DNA of 64,000 bases from CAVYYW01 sp963772845 (GCA_963772845.1 CAVYYW010000014.1:62001-126000), one strand, 5' to 3'. Shown: positions 16,984 through 25,206, numbered from the stretch's first letter. Notes: generated by a model from the sequence alone, not told the origin. Made by a program: numbers and translations.

Positions 16984-17349
16984 ATGGAAGCAACCACCGT
17001 TATTCAAATGAATGACCATCAATACGAATTAATTGAGAATGTCCGCGAAGGCTGGGACGAAGATAAATTTGCTGAACGTTACAGTGAAATATTATCCAAG
17101 TATGATTATATCGTTGGAGATTGGGGTTATGATCAGCTCCGCTTGAAAGGTTTTTATAAAGATCAGCATCGTAAATCAACGTATGACTCACGAATTAGCT
17201 CCTTGACGGATTATATTTATGAGTATTGCAATTTTGGTTGTGCATATTTTGTTTTAAAGCATATTAAGGTAATCAAACCTAAGCAGGATCTCGAAGCTGA
17301 AACAGAAGCATTGCCTGAACAAAATCATGATCAGACACATGAAGAGTAA
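16984..17349 (+). CDS. yutD: YutD family protein (DUF1027)
   Basis: YutD is a small cytoplasmic protein of unknown function conserved in Bacilli. The 121-residue product has YDYIVGDWGYDQLRLKGFY and SLTDYIYEYCNFGCAYFVLK, both typical of the family, and an acidic, disordered C-terminal tail. GTGAGGATG precedes the ATG. The gene ends inside a perfect 24-bp palindrome that also contains the stop of the opposing gene. Confidence 0.85.
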   Translation: MEATTVIQMNDHQYELIENVREGWDEDKFAERYSEILSKYDYIVGDWGYDQLRLKGFYKDQHRKSTYDSRISSLTDYIYEYCNFGCAYFVLKHIKVIKPKQDLEAETEALPEQNHDQTHEE

Positions 17350-17367
17350 GCCGAATTCGGCTTACTC
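17344..17367. terminator. Perfect 24-bp palindrome holding the stop codons of two convergent genes
   Basis: The palindrome has arms GAGTAAGCCGAA and TTCGGCTTACTC with no spacer, centred on an EcoRI-like GAATTC. It contains TAA of yutD at 17347-17349 and the complement of the TAA of the minus-strand gene at 17362-17364. T-runs on both sides are short, so termination would be bidirectional but perhaps weak. Confidence 0.65.
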
Positions 17368-17649
17368 ATTTTCAAATGGCGGCTCTTTTTCGACACGAGG
17401 ATTATCGTGAGTCAAGTGAGCACTTGGAAATTCTCTTGGATTGTTTTGATGCAGTGTTTTGTTCTCATATGTGAAGGCGCTGTGATAGCGCTGTCCTCTA
17501 TGCCAAGGGGTGCTTTTATTAAATACAGGTCTATATTTTCCTTGCTCCTGCCCATAAGATCCCTCCGGAAATTCCTCCGCAGTCAATTCATTTTGGATGG
17601 TTTCAGCCGAGGATAAATCATCTTCAGTTGTTCGTCTTTTATTTTCCAT
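17362..17649 (-). CDS. Hydrophilic 95-residue hypothetical protein
   Basis: I do not recognise this family. The product is highly charged, without membrane or signal segments, and rich in Glu, Asn, Pro and aromatic residues in a scattered pattern (GSYGQEQGKYRPVFNKSTPW, HSAFTYENKTLHQ). GAAGGAGGCGATAG eight bases upstream of the ATG is a strong ribosome site, and the gene lies between two conserved yut genes, so it is probably real. Small hydrophilic proteins of this sort in Bacillus are often spore-coat or spore-core proteins, but nothing in the sequence proves that. Confidence 0.6.
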   Translation of the reverse strand: MENKRRTTEDDLSSAETIQNELTAEEFPEGSYGQEQGKYRPVFNKSTPWHRGQRYHSAFTYENKTLHQNNPREFPSAHLTHDNPRVEKEPPFENE

Positions 17650-17795
17650 ATCTATCGCCTCCTTCTAAATAGCGTTTCCTGTCCTGAATGAACTATGCAG
17701 ATTTATCTGTATCAATAACGCGCTTCATGGACAGAGAGAGCAACTTATTGATAAAATAAAGAAGCCGTAAAACGGATAATCAAGGGGTTGTAGCG

Positions 17796-18251
17796 ATGTA
17801 CTTTGTAAACAGAGAACATATTCACCAAACCACGAGCTATATAAGAAAAATGAATTTAATTTTTAAAGAAAAACAACAGTGGAGCGAACCATTGGAGCAG
17901 CTGGCTCTGGAGCGGCTCACTCATAATATTGCTGAAGGCATCATCGATGTCGGAAACCAGCTGATTGATGGATTTATTATGCGTGATCCGGGAAGCTATG
18001 AGGATATTATCGATATTCTTGTGGATGAAAAAGTGGTTCCTGAGAGTGATGAAGAGGGATTAAAAGCCATTGTGAAGCTTAGGAAAAATCTGGTCACTGA
18101 TTATGCGAATAGTGATCAGGAACTCCTCATTTCAACCTTATCTACACATCAAGAACAAATTGCTTCATTCCCAGAGAAAGTAAGCAATTACTTGGTTCAG
18201 GAGCTTGGGCCAGTTTCGGCTTTTTCACCTGAAACAACTGATCCCAAATAA
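17796..18251 (+). CDS. yutE: YutE, HepT-like (DUF86) protein with a changed catalytic motif
   Basis: The 151-residue helical protein belongs to the DUF86/HepT superfamily, whose toxin members are RNases with an RX4HXY motif. Here the equivalent segment is RKNLVTDY: R96 and Y103 are kept but Thr replaces the catalytic His at residue 101. The first conserved helix pair (LERLTHNIAEGIIDVGNQLI) is intact. No MntA-type nucleotidyltransferase antitoxin gene is adjacent. The gene sits in conserved synteny between yutD and yutF, so a housekeeping role without RNase activity is more likely than a toxin. A TTGTAGCG stretch precedes the ATG, a weak ribosome site. Confidence 0.82.
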   Translation: MYFVNREHIHQTTSYIRKMNLIFKEKQQWSEPLEQLALERLTHNIAEGIIDVGNQLIDGFIMRDPGSYEDIIDILVDEKVVPESDEEGLKAIVKLRKNLVTDYANSDQELLISTLSTHQEQIASFPEKVSNYLVQELGPVSAFSPETTDPK

Positions 18252-18289
18252 CAACTTTGCAGATTTTGCAGTAATGGAGTGGATTTTTT

Positions 18290-19057
18290 TTGAAGAACTA
18301 TAAAGCTTATTTAATTGACCTGGACGGTACGATGTATCGAGGCAAAGAAAAAATTAATGAGGCAGTGGCGTTTGTAAAAGCTCTTAAAGATAAAGGAATT
18401 GCTTATCTTTTTGTCACAAATAATTCTACACAGACACCAGAGGAAGTGGCTGAAAGACTGAGAGGCTTTGGAGTGCCTGCTGAACCGGAGGATGTATTAA
18501 CGACGAGCCTGGCAACTGCTGCTTATATTCAGGAGAGAAAACCTAAGGCCAGTGTTTATTTCATCGGTGAAAGTGGTCTGGAGCAGGCTCTTCTTAGCAA
18601 TGAATTAACGGTTGATGAAGAGAAGCCGGATTATGTTATTGTCGGCATGGACAGGGAGATTACATATGAAAAACTTGCCAAAGCCTGTCTTGCTGTAAGG
18701 AACGGTGCAGAATTTTTATCTACAAATCCGGATATTGCTTTACCGACAGAGCGAGGATTCCTGCCAGGAAATGGGGCAATAACTTCCGTTGTTTCAGTAT
18801 CCACTGAACAAGCTCCTGTCTTTATAGGGAAACCTAAACCCGTCATTATTGACCTGGCTCTTCGTAAATTAGGAATTGCTAAAGAAGAAGCCTTAATGAT
18901 CGGTGATAATTTTAAAACGGATATTCTTGCCGGGCTGGACGCTCAGGTTGACACACTCCTCGTTTATACAGGCGTGACAACTCGGGAGGCAATGGAAGGC
19001 CAGGAAAGAAAACCGACTTATGAATTAAACAGCTTGAGCGAGTGGGATATATTATAA
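18290..19057 (+). CDS. yutF: HAD-family phosphatase YutF (NagD type)
   Basis: This cytoplasmic phosphatase of the haloacid dehalogenase superfamily has sugar phosphates or nucleotides as probable substrates. In the 255-residue product DLDGTMYRG (residues 9-17) supplies the nucleophile and acid-base aspartates, FVTNNST is motif II, GKPKP contains the motif III lysine and MIGDNFKTDILAG is motif IV. The intermediate cap is of the NagD (C2) type. The start is TTG at 18290 with GGAGTGG upstream. Synteny yutD-yutE-yutF follows B. subtilis. Confidence 0.9.
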   Translation: MKNYKAYLIDLDGTMYRGKEKINEAVAFVKALKDKGIAYLFVTNNSTQTPEEVAERLRGFGVPAEPEDVLTTSLATAAYIQERKPKASVYFIGESGLEQALLSNELTVDEEKPDYVIVGMDREITYEKLAKACLAVRNGAEFLSTNPDIALPTERGFLPGNGAITSVVSVSTEQAPVFIGKPKPVIIDLALRKLGIAKEEALMIGDNFKTDILAGLDAQVDTLLVYTGVTTREAMEGQERKPTYELNSLSEWDIL

Positions 19058-19081
19058 ATCGCAATTTAATGGGGTGATCTG

Positions 19082-20047
19082 TTGAAGCCGCTTGTCTATA
19101 TTACAAGAAAAGTGCCGGAGGATTCTTTGACTGAACTCAAAAAACATGCTGAAGTGGAAATGTGGAAGAGTGAAGAAGAACCGGTTCCAAGAAAGCTATT
19201 ATTGGAAAAAGCAGAGAAGGCAGAAGCAATGATTACGATGCTCAGTGATAAGCTGGATGGCGAATTTTTTGAACATGCAAAATCGCTGAAAGCAGTGGCT
19301 AATCTGGCGGTAGGATACGATAATATTGATGTGGAAGCAGCGTATCAGCATGGTGTGATACCTTGCCATACACCTGACGTTTTAACAGATACGACAGCGG
19401 ATTTGGCTTTTGCCTTAATGATGGCTGCTGGCAGACGATTAATAGAAGCTTCTGATTACGTTAAATCGGGAAATTGGCAAAACTGGAGCCCACTGCTGCT
19501 TGCGGGTCAGGATATCCATCATAAGACACTAGGCATAGTCGGCATGGGACGAATTGGCCAGGCGCTTGCTAAACGTGCTTCAGGCTTTGAAATGAACGTG
19601 CTGTACCATAATCGTCACCGCAACGAAAAAGCAGAATCCGAGCTTGATGTGACTTATGCCGGATTTGAAGATTTATTAAAACAAGCGGATTATGTTGTAT
19701 GCTTAACCCCGCTTACAAAGGAAACAAAAAATTTATTTAATAAAGAAGCATTTCAGCACATGAAAAAAACGGCAGTGTTTGTCAATGCTTCTAGAGGAGC
19801 GGTAATTGATGAAGATGCTCTTTATCAAGCCCTCGTAAATAAAGAAATCTATAGTGCTGGTCTTGATGTATACAGTAAAGAACCGGTGCCTGCAGACCAC
19901 CCGCTTGTGAACCTGAAGCAGGTTGTTGCATTACCCCATATCGGCAGTTCATCAGTGGAGACCCGATTGAGCATGATTGAGCTTGCTAGCGGGAATATCG
20001 TAAAGATTTTAGAGGGTGAAAACGCCCTGACACCTGTACCCAGGTAA
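19082..20047 (+). CDS. D-2-hydroxyacid dehydrogenase (glyoxylate/hydroxypyruvate reductase-like)
   Basis: This NAD(P)-dependent dehydrogenase acts on a D-2-hydroxy acid. The 321-residue product has the Rossmann motif GIVGMGRIGQALAKR in the middle, NLAVGYDNID, and the catalytic residues: Arg in VFVNASRGAVID, Glu in SKEPVP and His in LPHIGSSSVETR. It most resembles the GyaR/glyoxylate reductase subgroup rather than SerA, since no ACT domain is present. The start is TTG 19082 behind GGGGTGATC. It follows yutF by 24 bases and may be cotranscribed. A bidirectional terminator follows. Confidence 0.88.
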   Translation: MKPLVYITRKVPEDSLTELKKHAEVEMWKSEEEPVPRKLLLEKAEKAEAMITMLSDKLDGEFFEHAKSLKAVANLAVGYDNIDVEAAYQHGVIPCHTPDVLTDTTADLAFALMMAAGRRLIEASDYVKSGNWQNWSPLLLAGQDIHHKTLGIVGMGRIGQALAKRASGFEMNVLYHNRHRNEKAESELDVTYAGFEDLLKQADYVVCLTPLTKETKNLFNKEAFQHMKKTAVFVNASRGAVIDEDALYQALVNKEIYSAGLDVYSKEPVPADHPLVNLKQVVALPHIGSSSVETRLSMIELASGNIVKILEGENALTPVPR

Positions 20048-20091
20048 CAATCAAATGTATTGTGTAGAAACTGTTTAATAACTGGCACAAA

Positions 20092-20122
20092 AAAATCCTT
20101 ATGCGCGATGCATAAGGATTTT
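20092..20122. terminator. Bidirectional terminator between the dehydrogenase gene and yutI
   Basis: Perfect 13-base arms AAAATCCTTATGC and GCATAAGGATTTT enclose a 5-base loop, with A- and T-runs on either side. Confidence 0.88.
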
Positions 20123-20148
20123 GATTTATTCATTTATCAATCAGTTCA

Positions 20149-20370
20149 TCAAAATACTTGCTCCAGTTCTCTTACACCGGCTACTTCTTCAAGTAAAGCA
20201 CGTTCGATACCTGCTTTAAGTGTAATGGTGGAACTAGGGCAGCTGCCGCAAGCGCCCATAAGCCGTACTCTGACAACTCCATCTTCTACATCAACAAGCT
20301 CAACATCGCCACCGTCCCTAAGCAAGAATGGACGAAGCTTGCCAAGCACTTCTTCTACTTGTTCACGCAT
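20149..20370 (-). CDS. yutI: NifU-like Fe-S carrier YutI
   Basis: This small protein corresponds to the C-terminal NifU/Nfu domain, which carries Fe-S clusters to target enzymes. The 73-residue product contains LRPFLLRDGGDVELV and MGACGSCPSSTITLK, with the CxxC cluster ligands. A longer frame begins at 20391, but GAGGAAGGGG lies just before the ATG at 20370, so I chose that start; this matches short Nfu proteins of Bacilli. It works with SufBSU and YutM encoded in the same window. Confidence 0.9.
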   Translation of the reverse strand: MREQVEEVLGKLRPFLLRDGGDVELVDVEDGVVRVRLMGACGSCPSSTITLKAGIERALLEEVAGVRELEQVF

Positions 20371-20539
20371 CGTGGATAACCCCTTCCTCAATCTTATATG
20401 TTTATTATAATCGCTTTGGTACTAAAAATCCATAAATTGATTTTAAATAAGTAAGGGTATCACAACCCGTTCACTCTATTGTAAAATATAGAATGAAGAA
20501 CCTGCAATCATAATGCTTTTAAAAGAGGAGTGCTTTCTC

Positions 20540-20866
20540 ATGAATCAACAAACTCTTTCAATAACCGTTTACGGAGCTGAGGCACCGTGTGCAAGCTGTC
20601 TCAATGCCCCCTCGTCAAAAGATACAAAAGAATGGCTAGAAGCTGCGATAAGCCGAAAGTATCCCTCTTCTTCTATATCAATCAGATATATTGATCTTTA
20701 TCATCCAGTAACAGAAGATGATCGTGTGTTTACTGAAAAAATATTAGATGATGAATATTTCTATCCGCTTGTGGTCAGCGAGGGTGACATTATAGGGGAA
20801 GGGGATCCTAAGCTAAAAACCATTTTTGCATATCTTGAACAACATGGGTTTAAAGCTGTACAGTAA
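20540..20866 (+). CDS. yuzD: YuzD family protein (DUF1462)
   Basis: This 108-residue cytoplasmic protein has a thioredoxin-like fold and an unknown role. Near its N-terminus VYGAEAPCASCLNAPSSKDT contains a CxxC pair, followed by KEWLEAAISRKYP and YIDLYHPVTEDD, typical of YuzD. The ATG at 20540 has AGAGGAGTG nine bases upstream; an earlier in-frame ATG at 20513 lies before that site. It is divergent from yutI and convergent with yutJ, as in B. subtilis. A thiol-redox function near Fe-S genes is plausible but unproven. Confidence 0.87.
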   Translation: MNQQTLSITVYGAEAPCASCLNAPSSKDTKEWLEAAISRKYPSSSISIRYIDLYHPVTEDDRVFTEKILDDEYFYPLVVSEGDIIGEGDPKLKTIFAYLEQHGFKAVQ

Positions 20867-20870
20867 CGAT

Positions 20871-20908
20871 AAAAGCGCCAGACTCAGTAAGAAGAGTCTG
20901 GCGCTTTT
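20871..20908. terminator. Bidirectional terminator between yuzD and yutJ
   Basis: Perfect 15-base arms AAAAGCGCCAGACTC and GAGTCTGGCGCTTTT enclose an 8-base loop. Confidence 0.92.
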
Positions 20909-20918
20909 AGTCATCATA

Positions 20919-21983
20919 TTAACCATTATGATAACGATAAACCCATAATAGTCCGGATTTTAAAAGTCTGGCAATGCGGCCTGTGAGAGGTGTACCCATC
21001 AGCATAGCAAAGCCTTTTCTTTTGCCAAGAGAGCCCATGATCCCTTTAAGTTTAATGGCAGGAAGATCAGGCAGAGGCTGATTGTTCCATTGTGCTCGAA
21101 GCACGTCCGCTATTTGGTCGCCTTGAAGTTCAGCAAGCTGAGCACTTGGTGCATGTTCTGAACTTGCACTGTCACCGACAATAAAAACATTGTCATAATC
21201 AGGTAAGTGATGATGTTCGCTTACAAGAGCACGGCCGGTGCGATCTGTTTCAATATCAAGGCCTCGTACCAGGTGATGGGCTTGAATACCGGCGGTCCAG
21301 ACAATGGCATCTGTCTCAACAGGCTCATCTTTGTTGTAAAGGATGCCGGGTTCGACCCGAGTAATATTACTGTTGTTAACAATTTCCACACCATTTTGTG
21401 TGAACCATTTTTGAACATAATGACTTAGTCGTTCAGGAAATGGAGAGAGTATGCGTTCTCCACGGTCAAAAAGTCTAATTTTAATATCTTTTCGACTTTC
21501 CCGCAGTTCGCTTGCTACTTCAATGCCACTTAATCCGCCGCCGACAATGGAGACAGTGGATTGAGAAGGCATACATTGCAAGGCATGAGCGGTTTCTCTT
21601 GTGGCACGGATGGATTGGATGCTCATTGTGTGTTCTTTTGCACCCGGAATATCATGATATTTATCTTCACAACCGAGTCCGATTACTAATGAATCATAAG
21701 CCATTGCTTCACGGTCGAGCAATTCAACTTTTTGCTCTTCCAGATCAATGCCTGTAATTTCTGCGTTGACGATCGACAGCTGAGGATGAGAAGGGAATGG
21801 AACCCGGACATGCTGGTCAGAGATGGTACCTGCAGCAAGGGCGTAATATTCCGTTTTCATACAATGGTATGCTTCACGATCAATCAATGTCACCTGTACA
21901 TCTTCAGGAAGTTTTCCGGAGAATAAGTGCTGCATGATTCGCATGCTGCCATATCCGCCGCCTAATATAAGTAATTTCTTCAT
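20919..21983 (-). CDS. yutJ: NDH-2-like FAD-dependent oxidoreductase YutJ
   Basis: This member of the type II NADH dehydrogenase family probably passes electrons from NAD(P)H to quinone at the inner face of the membrane. The 354-residue product has the FAD motif LLILGGGYGSMR at the N-terminus, the NAD motif VSIVGGGLSGIEVASEL near residue 155, IVWTAGIQ and VFIVGDSAS (second FAD contact). The ATG at 21983 follows GAAAGGAT; eight extra in-frame residues upstream are unlikely. It is a paralogue of YumB encoded 5 kb downstream. Shorter than YumB by about 50 residues, it may have a weaker membrane anchor. Confidence 0.88.
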   Translation of the reverse strand: MKKLLILGGGYGSMRIMQHLFSGKLPEDVQVTLIDREAYHCMKTEYYALAAGTISDQHVRVPFPSHPQLSIVNAEITGIDLEEQKVELLDREAMAYDSLVIGLGCEDKYHDIPGAKEHTMSIQSIRATRETAHALQCMPSQSTVSIVGGGLSGIEVASELRESRKDIKIRLFDRGERILSPFPERLSHYVQKWFTQNGVEIVNNSNITRVEPGILYNKDEPVETDAIVWTAGIQAHHLVRGLDIETDRTGRALVSEHHHLPDYDNVFIVGDSASSEHAPSAQLAELQGDQIADVLRAQWNNQPLPDLPAIKLKGIMGSLGKRKGFAMLMGTPLTGRIARLLKSGLLWVYRYHNG

Positions 21984-22167
21984 CTGCCAATATCCTTTCT
22001 GTGACACTTCTATCCTATAAAAGTATATCGAAATGACTTGATAATCACAACATGTGTCATAGATATTTTCAAATATGTTTCGTTTTTTATACTATAATAA
22101 TTGAAACAATCAGAGTAGTAAATGTTCAAATGCACTGCTCTAGGATTTTGGATATTATGTATTTTTG

Positions 22168-22196
22168 TTGACGATGCAAGGGTCTGGCGTTAGGAT
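22168..22196 (+). promoter_or_regulatory. Probable sigma-A promoter of yuzB
   Basis: TTGACG at 22168 and TAGGAT at 22191 are separated by 17 bases, 21 bases ahead of the yuzB start. Confidence 0.55.
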
Positions 22197-22216
22197 AGGA
22201 TTGAGGTGAGTTATCT

Positions 22217-22453
22217 ATGAAACCTATCATAGAGTTTTGTATGAGCAACCTCGCCAGCGGATCGCAAAAGGCTCTGGAAAAACTCGAAAGAGATCCGAAT
22301 CTCGATGTTATCGAATATACATGTCTCGGTAATTGCGGATTATGTTACGACAGTCCTTATGCCCTAGTAAATGGTGAGTTTGTAGCTGGTGAAACACCAG
22401 CGGAATTGGTCTCGAATATTTATGAATATCTCGAAGAAAATCCAATGTTTTAA
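22217..22453 (+). CDS. yuzB: YuzB family protein (UPF0349)
   Basis: This 78-residue Cys-containing cytoplasmic protein has an unknown function. EFCMSNLASGS near the start and YTCLGNCGLCYDSPYALVNG in the middle give a C...CxxxCxxC pattern that resembles a metal or cluster site (the family has a ferredoxin-like thioredoxin fold). GATTGAGGTGAG precedes the ATG. The gene is conserved between yutJ and dapF in Bacillus. A terminator follows. Confidence 0.88.
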   Translation: MKPIIEFCMSNLASGSQKALEKLERDPNLDVIEYTCLGNCGLCYDSPYALVNGEFVAGETPAELVSNIYEYLEENPMF

Positions 22454-22476
22454 ACATAAATAAACGGATGAGGGGG

Positions 22477-22503
22477 ACACCGCACACAGAAGCGGTGTTT
22501 TTC
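22477..22503 (+). terminator. Terminator of yuzB
   Basis: ACACCGC and GCGGTGT close an 8-base loop and are followed by TTTTTC. Confidence 0.75.
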
Positions 22504-22539
22504 TCTACTCCGAATTTTATACATAAAGGAGAGGGATAA

Positions 22540-22767
22540 ATGGATTTTCATTATACATGGCCTTACGAACGAGTAATGGGTGACAATTATATAGAAGTTT
22601 GTCCTTTTTGCCGCGCTGAAAGCATTTTAGTTCCCATGAAGAAAGAAGCCATCGAAAATGCTTATGAAGGTTTTAAAACACACGTTGTCATGCCATGCTG
22701 CCATGAAAAATTGACGATCGTGCAGATGGACGATGATTATATATGGTCTGACCGGCCATTAAGATAA
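22540..22767 (+). CDS. Small zinc-ribbon-like hypothetical protein
   Basis: The 75-residue product has two cysteine pairs, VCPFCRAES and MPCCHEK, spaced 32 residues apart, consistent with a zinc-binding site. It begins MDFHYTWPYERVMGDNYIEV and has no membrane segment. AAAGGAGAGGG seven bases upstream of the ATG is strong. It lies 14 bases before dapF and is probably cotranscribed with it. I do not recognise a named family. Confidence 0.65.
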   Translation: MDFHYTWPYERVMGDNYIEVCPFCRAESILVPMKKEAIENAYEGFKTHVVMPCCHEKLTIVQMDDDYIWSDRPLR

Positions 22768-22781
22768 GAGGAGATTAACGA

Positions 22782-23645
22782 ATGAATATTCCGTTTACAA
22801 AAATGCATGGCCTTGGAAACAATTACATTTATATTAATCAATTTACTCATCCTTTAGACAATGTGGATCTGTCGCATCTAGCTATGCAGATCTCCAGTCA
22901 AAGTAAGGGGATCGGCTCCGATGGTCTTATTCTTATCGGCCCTTCTAAGCGAGCGGATGTGAAAATGAGAATTTTCAACAAAGATGGCTCTGAAGCAAAG
23001 AATTGCGGTAATGGCCTTAGGTGTGTCGCAAAATATGCCTATGATCATAAGCTTGTACAAAACAGCCAGCTGTCAATTGAGACGCTGAGCGGAATTGTTC
23101 ACGCTGAGATTGAGGTAAAAGACGGCGCTGTCATGATGATCACTGTGGATATGGGTAAGCCTGTTTTGAACCGTCAACTCATCCCGATGACAGGAGAACC
23201 TGCTGCAGAACCGGTTATTAATCAGTCTTTTTCTTTTTCAGAGTGGCCATTAACCGCTGTTTCGATGGGTAACCCCCATGCCTTGATATTCGTCGACGAA
23301 ATGCAGGGAGCACCCATTAACTCGCTCGGTCCTCTATTAAGTGACGGCCATGATTTGTTTCCTGAAGGTGTAAACGTTGGGTTCATTGAAAAGAAATCGG
23401 AAAGAGCGATTCGATACAGAGTTTGGGAAAGAGGGTCCGGAATCACTCAGGCATGTGGGACTGGGGCATGCGCAGCAGTGGTAGCATCAATACTTGAAAA
23501 ACGTTTGGAAAAAGGAAAAGAAATTGAGGTAACCTTGGATGGCGGTCCGTTATATATTACATGGAGCTCCAAGGATGATCATATTTTTATGACCGGCACA
23601 GCCGCCTCAATTTGTGAAGGTGAATATTTTTATTCCGCAGATTAA
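22782..23645 (+). CDS. dapF: Diaminopimelate epimerase DapF
   Basis: The enzyme interconverts LL- and meso-diaminopimelate, supplying lysine and the peptidoglycan cross-linking residue. The 287-residue product has both active-site cysteines: in KNCGNGLRCVA and in QACGTGACAAVVAS. FTKMHGLGNNYIYIN at the N-terminus is the family start. AGAGGAG precedes the ATG. Its stop codon overlaps that of convergent modB by three bases, so no terminator separates them. Confidence 0.95.
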   Translation: MNIPFTKMHGLGNNYIYINQFTHPLDNVDLSHLAMQISSQSKGIGSDGLILIGPSKRADVKMRIFNKDGSEAKNCGNGLRCVAKYAYDHKLVQNSQLSIETLSGIVHAEIEVKDGAVMMITVDMGKPVLNRQLIPMTGEPAAEPVINQSFSFSEWPLTAVSMGNPHALIFVDEMQGAPINSLGPLLSDGHDLFPEGVNVGFIEKKSERAIRYRVWERGSGITQACGTGACAAVVASILEKRLEKGKEIEVTLDGGPLYITWSSKDDHIFMTGTAASICEGEYFYSAD

Positions 23646-24325
23646 TCCATTTTTGATAGACGGGATTGGTTTGCGATAAACAGGAGTCCAAAAGAAAGGA
23701 TTATGGTAATGCCAACCCATGCCCAAGCGATTGAGGTCCGATTTGTTTCGACGGCCAGATAAATCGCCGTGGGCATTGTTTGTGTCTGAAATGGAATATT
23801 CCCGGCGATCATTAATGTAGCACCAAATTCCCCCAGCGCCCTTGCGAAAGAAAGCAGGCCGCCTGTAACGACCGAGGCTCTGGCTAGAGGAAGTTGAATA
23901 GACCAAAACAGCTTTAATGCGCCTGCGCCATCAATTCTTGCTGCCTCTTGGATACCATGGGGTATGCTTTGAAAGCCTACTTTTGCTGTTTGATACATTA
24001 ACGGATAGGCAACGACTGTGGAAGCAAGCACAGCTGCCCAAAACGTGAAAATGATGGAATGATGAAACAGGCTTTCAATGGCTTGGCCAGCGAAAGATTG
24101 TTTTCCGAAGATAACTAGAAGCCCAAATCCGACAACTGAAGGAGGGAGAACGAGAGGAAGCATCATAATTGTTTCCAAAATCGATTTCCCTTTAAAACGC
24201 TTCTTAGTCATAATGGCTCCAGCGCAAGTTCCAAGAAATATAACGGCTGCAGATGCGAGCGTTGCCACACTTGCAGACCGGATAACAGGGTCCCAAAAAT
24301 CTGCAGATGAAAAGAGTGAGGACAT
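23642..24325 (-). CDS. modB: Molybdate ABC transporter permease ModB
   Basis: This inner-membrane permease imports molybdate (or tungstate). The 227-residue product has about five to six membrane helices and the EAA loop EAARIDGAGALKLFWSIQLP that docks the ATPase. The ATG at 24325 is preceded by AAAGGAGAG within the end of modA; 12 additional in-frame codons upstream are unlikely. It is four bases downstream of modA, so they form an operon. No modC ATPase gene follows: the operon ends in dapF. modAB interrupts the B. subtilis dapF-yutM order and looks inserted. Confidence 0.9.
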   Translation of the reverse strand: MSSLFSSADFWDPVIRSASVATLASAAVIFLGTCAGAIMTKKRFKGKSILETIMMLPLVLPPSVVGFGLLVIFGKQSFAGQAIESLFHHSIIFTFWAAVLASTVVAYPLMYQTAKVGFQSIPHGIQEAARIDGAGALKLFWSIQLPLARASVVTGGLLSFARALGEFGATLMIAGNIPFQTQTMPTAIYLAVETNRTSIAWAWVGITIILSFGLLFIANQSRLSKMD

Positions 24326-24329
24326 CTCT

Positions 24330-25133
24330 CTACTCTCCTTTATTTTCGGGGGTGAAACCATATTGAGAAAACGTTTTATTCGCTTGTTTCGAATTTAGAA
24401 ATGAAACAAATTTTTTAGCGGTTTTTTTATTTTTCGAATTCTTTATAATCGCTTCTGGGTAAAGAATGTGCTGATGATCCGAATCAGGAATCGCCAAACT
24501 TATTTTTACTTTATTTGATGTCACCGCATCGCTTTTATAGACAAAGCCTGCCTCTGCGTTTCCAGTTTCTACATAGCTCAATGCCTGGGTAACATCCTTC
24601 GTGAGGACATATTTAGATTTTAAAGCCGTCCAAAGCTTCTCGCTTGTTAAAGATTCTTTTGCATATTCGCCAGCAGGAACGAGGCTTGGTTCACCAATGG
24701 AAATATGCTGGACCTTGGCGTTCTTTAAAGCTTTGATTGATGCCAAAGAGAGGTCAGACTTTTTCGGCTGAATAAGAACGAGCTTGTTGGATAATAGTAT
24801 TTGGCGGCTGCTTTTATCTATAATGGATTTCTTTTCGAGCTCGTCCATATATTTCTGAGAAGCCGAAATGTAAAGATCAGCCGGAGCACCTTCTTCAAGC
24901 TGTTTAGCAAGGGTACCTGAGGAGGCGCTGTTGATATGTATATGAACAGAAGGATTCTCTTTCTCATATTGCTTGGTTAATTTTTGAAGAACATCATGAA
25001 GGCTTGCGGCTGCCGAAACGGTGATGGTTGTTGAGGGAGCAGATTTGGATGAACTCGCCTCTTGTTCCTTTGATGAGGAACAGGCTGATAATAATAAAAG
25101 AGCAGAAAGTGTTGCTGCAACGAGTTGTTTCAA
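24330..25133 (-). CDS. modA: Molybdate-binding lipoprotein ModA
   Basis: This extracellular substrate-binding lipoprotein belongs to a molybdate ABC transporter. A hydrophobic signal ends in LLSAC, giving a lipidated cysteine at about residue 18. TITVSAAASLHDVLQKL is the start of the mature ModA fold, followed by INSASSGTLAKQLEEGAPAD and YVETGNAEAGFVYKSDA, both diagnostic. An ATG at 25145 is in frame but lies directly on AAAGG; the TTG at 25133 has proper spacing, so I prefer it. The start is uncertain by four codons. It is the first gene of modAB. Confidence 0.88.
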   Translation of the reverse strand: MKQLVAATLSALLLLSACSSSKEQEASSSKSAPSTTITVSAAASLHDVLQKLTKQYEKENPSVHIHINSASSGTLAKQLEEGAPADLYISASQKYMDELEKKSIIDKSSRQILLSNKLVLIQPKKSDLSLASIKALKNAKVQHISIGEPSLVPAGEYAKESLTSEKLWTALKSKYVLTKDVTQALSYVETGNAEAGFVYKSDAVTSNKVKISLAIPDSDHQHILYPEAIIKNSKNKKTAKKFVSFLNSKQANKTFSQYGFTPENKGE

Positions 25134-25177
25134 TGAATCGTACATCCTTTCTAAGATGAAGTGTGTGAACAGAAATC

Positions 25178-25206
25178 TTGTTTATAATACTAATAAAGAC
25201 TATACT
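25178..25206 (+). promoter_or_regulatory. Sigma-A promoter of yutM
   Basis: TTGTTT at 25178 and TATACT at 25201 are exactly 17 bases apart, 30 bases before the yutM ATG. Confidence 0.7.

Noticed and set aside
17796..18251. HepT/MntA toxin-antitoxin system
   Set aside because: The catalytic His is replaced by Thr and no nucleotidyltransferase gene is adjacent; conserved synteny points to a housekeeping role.
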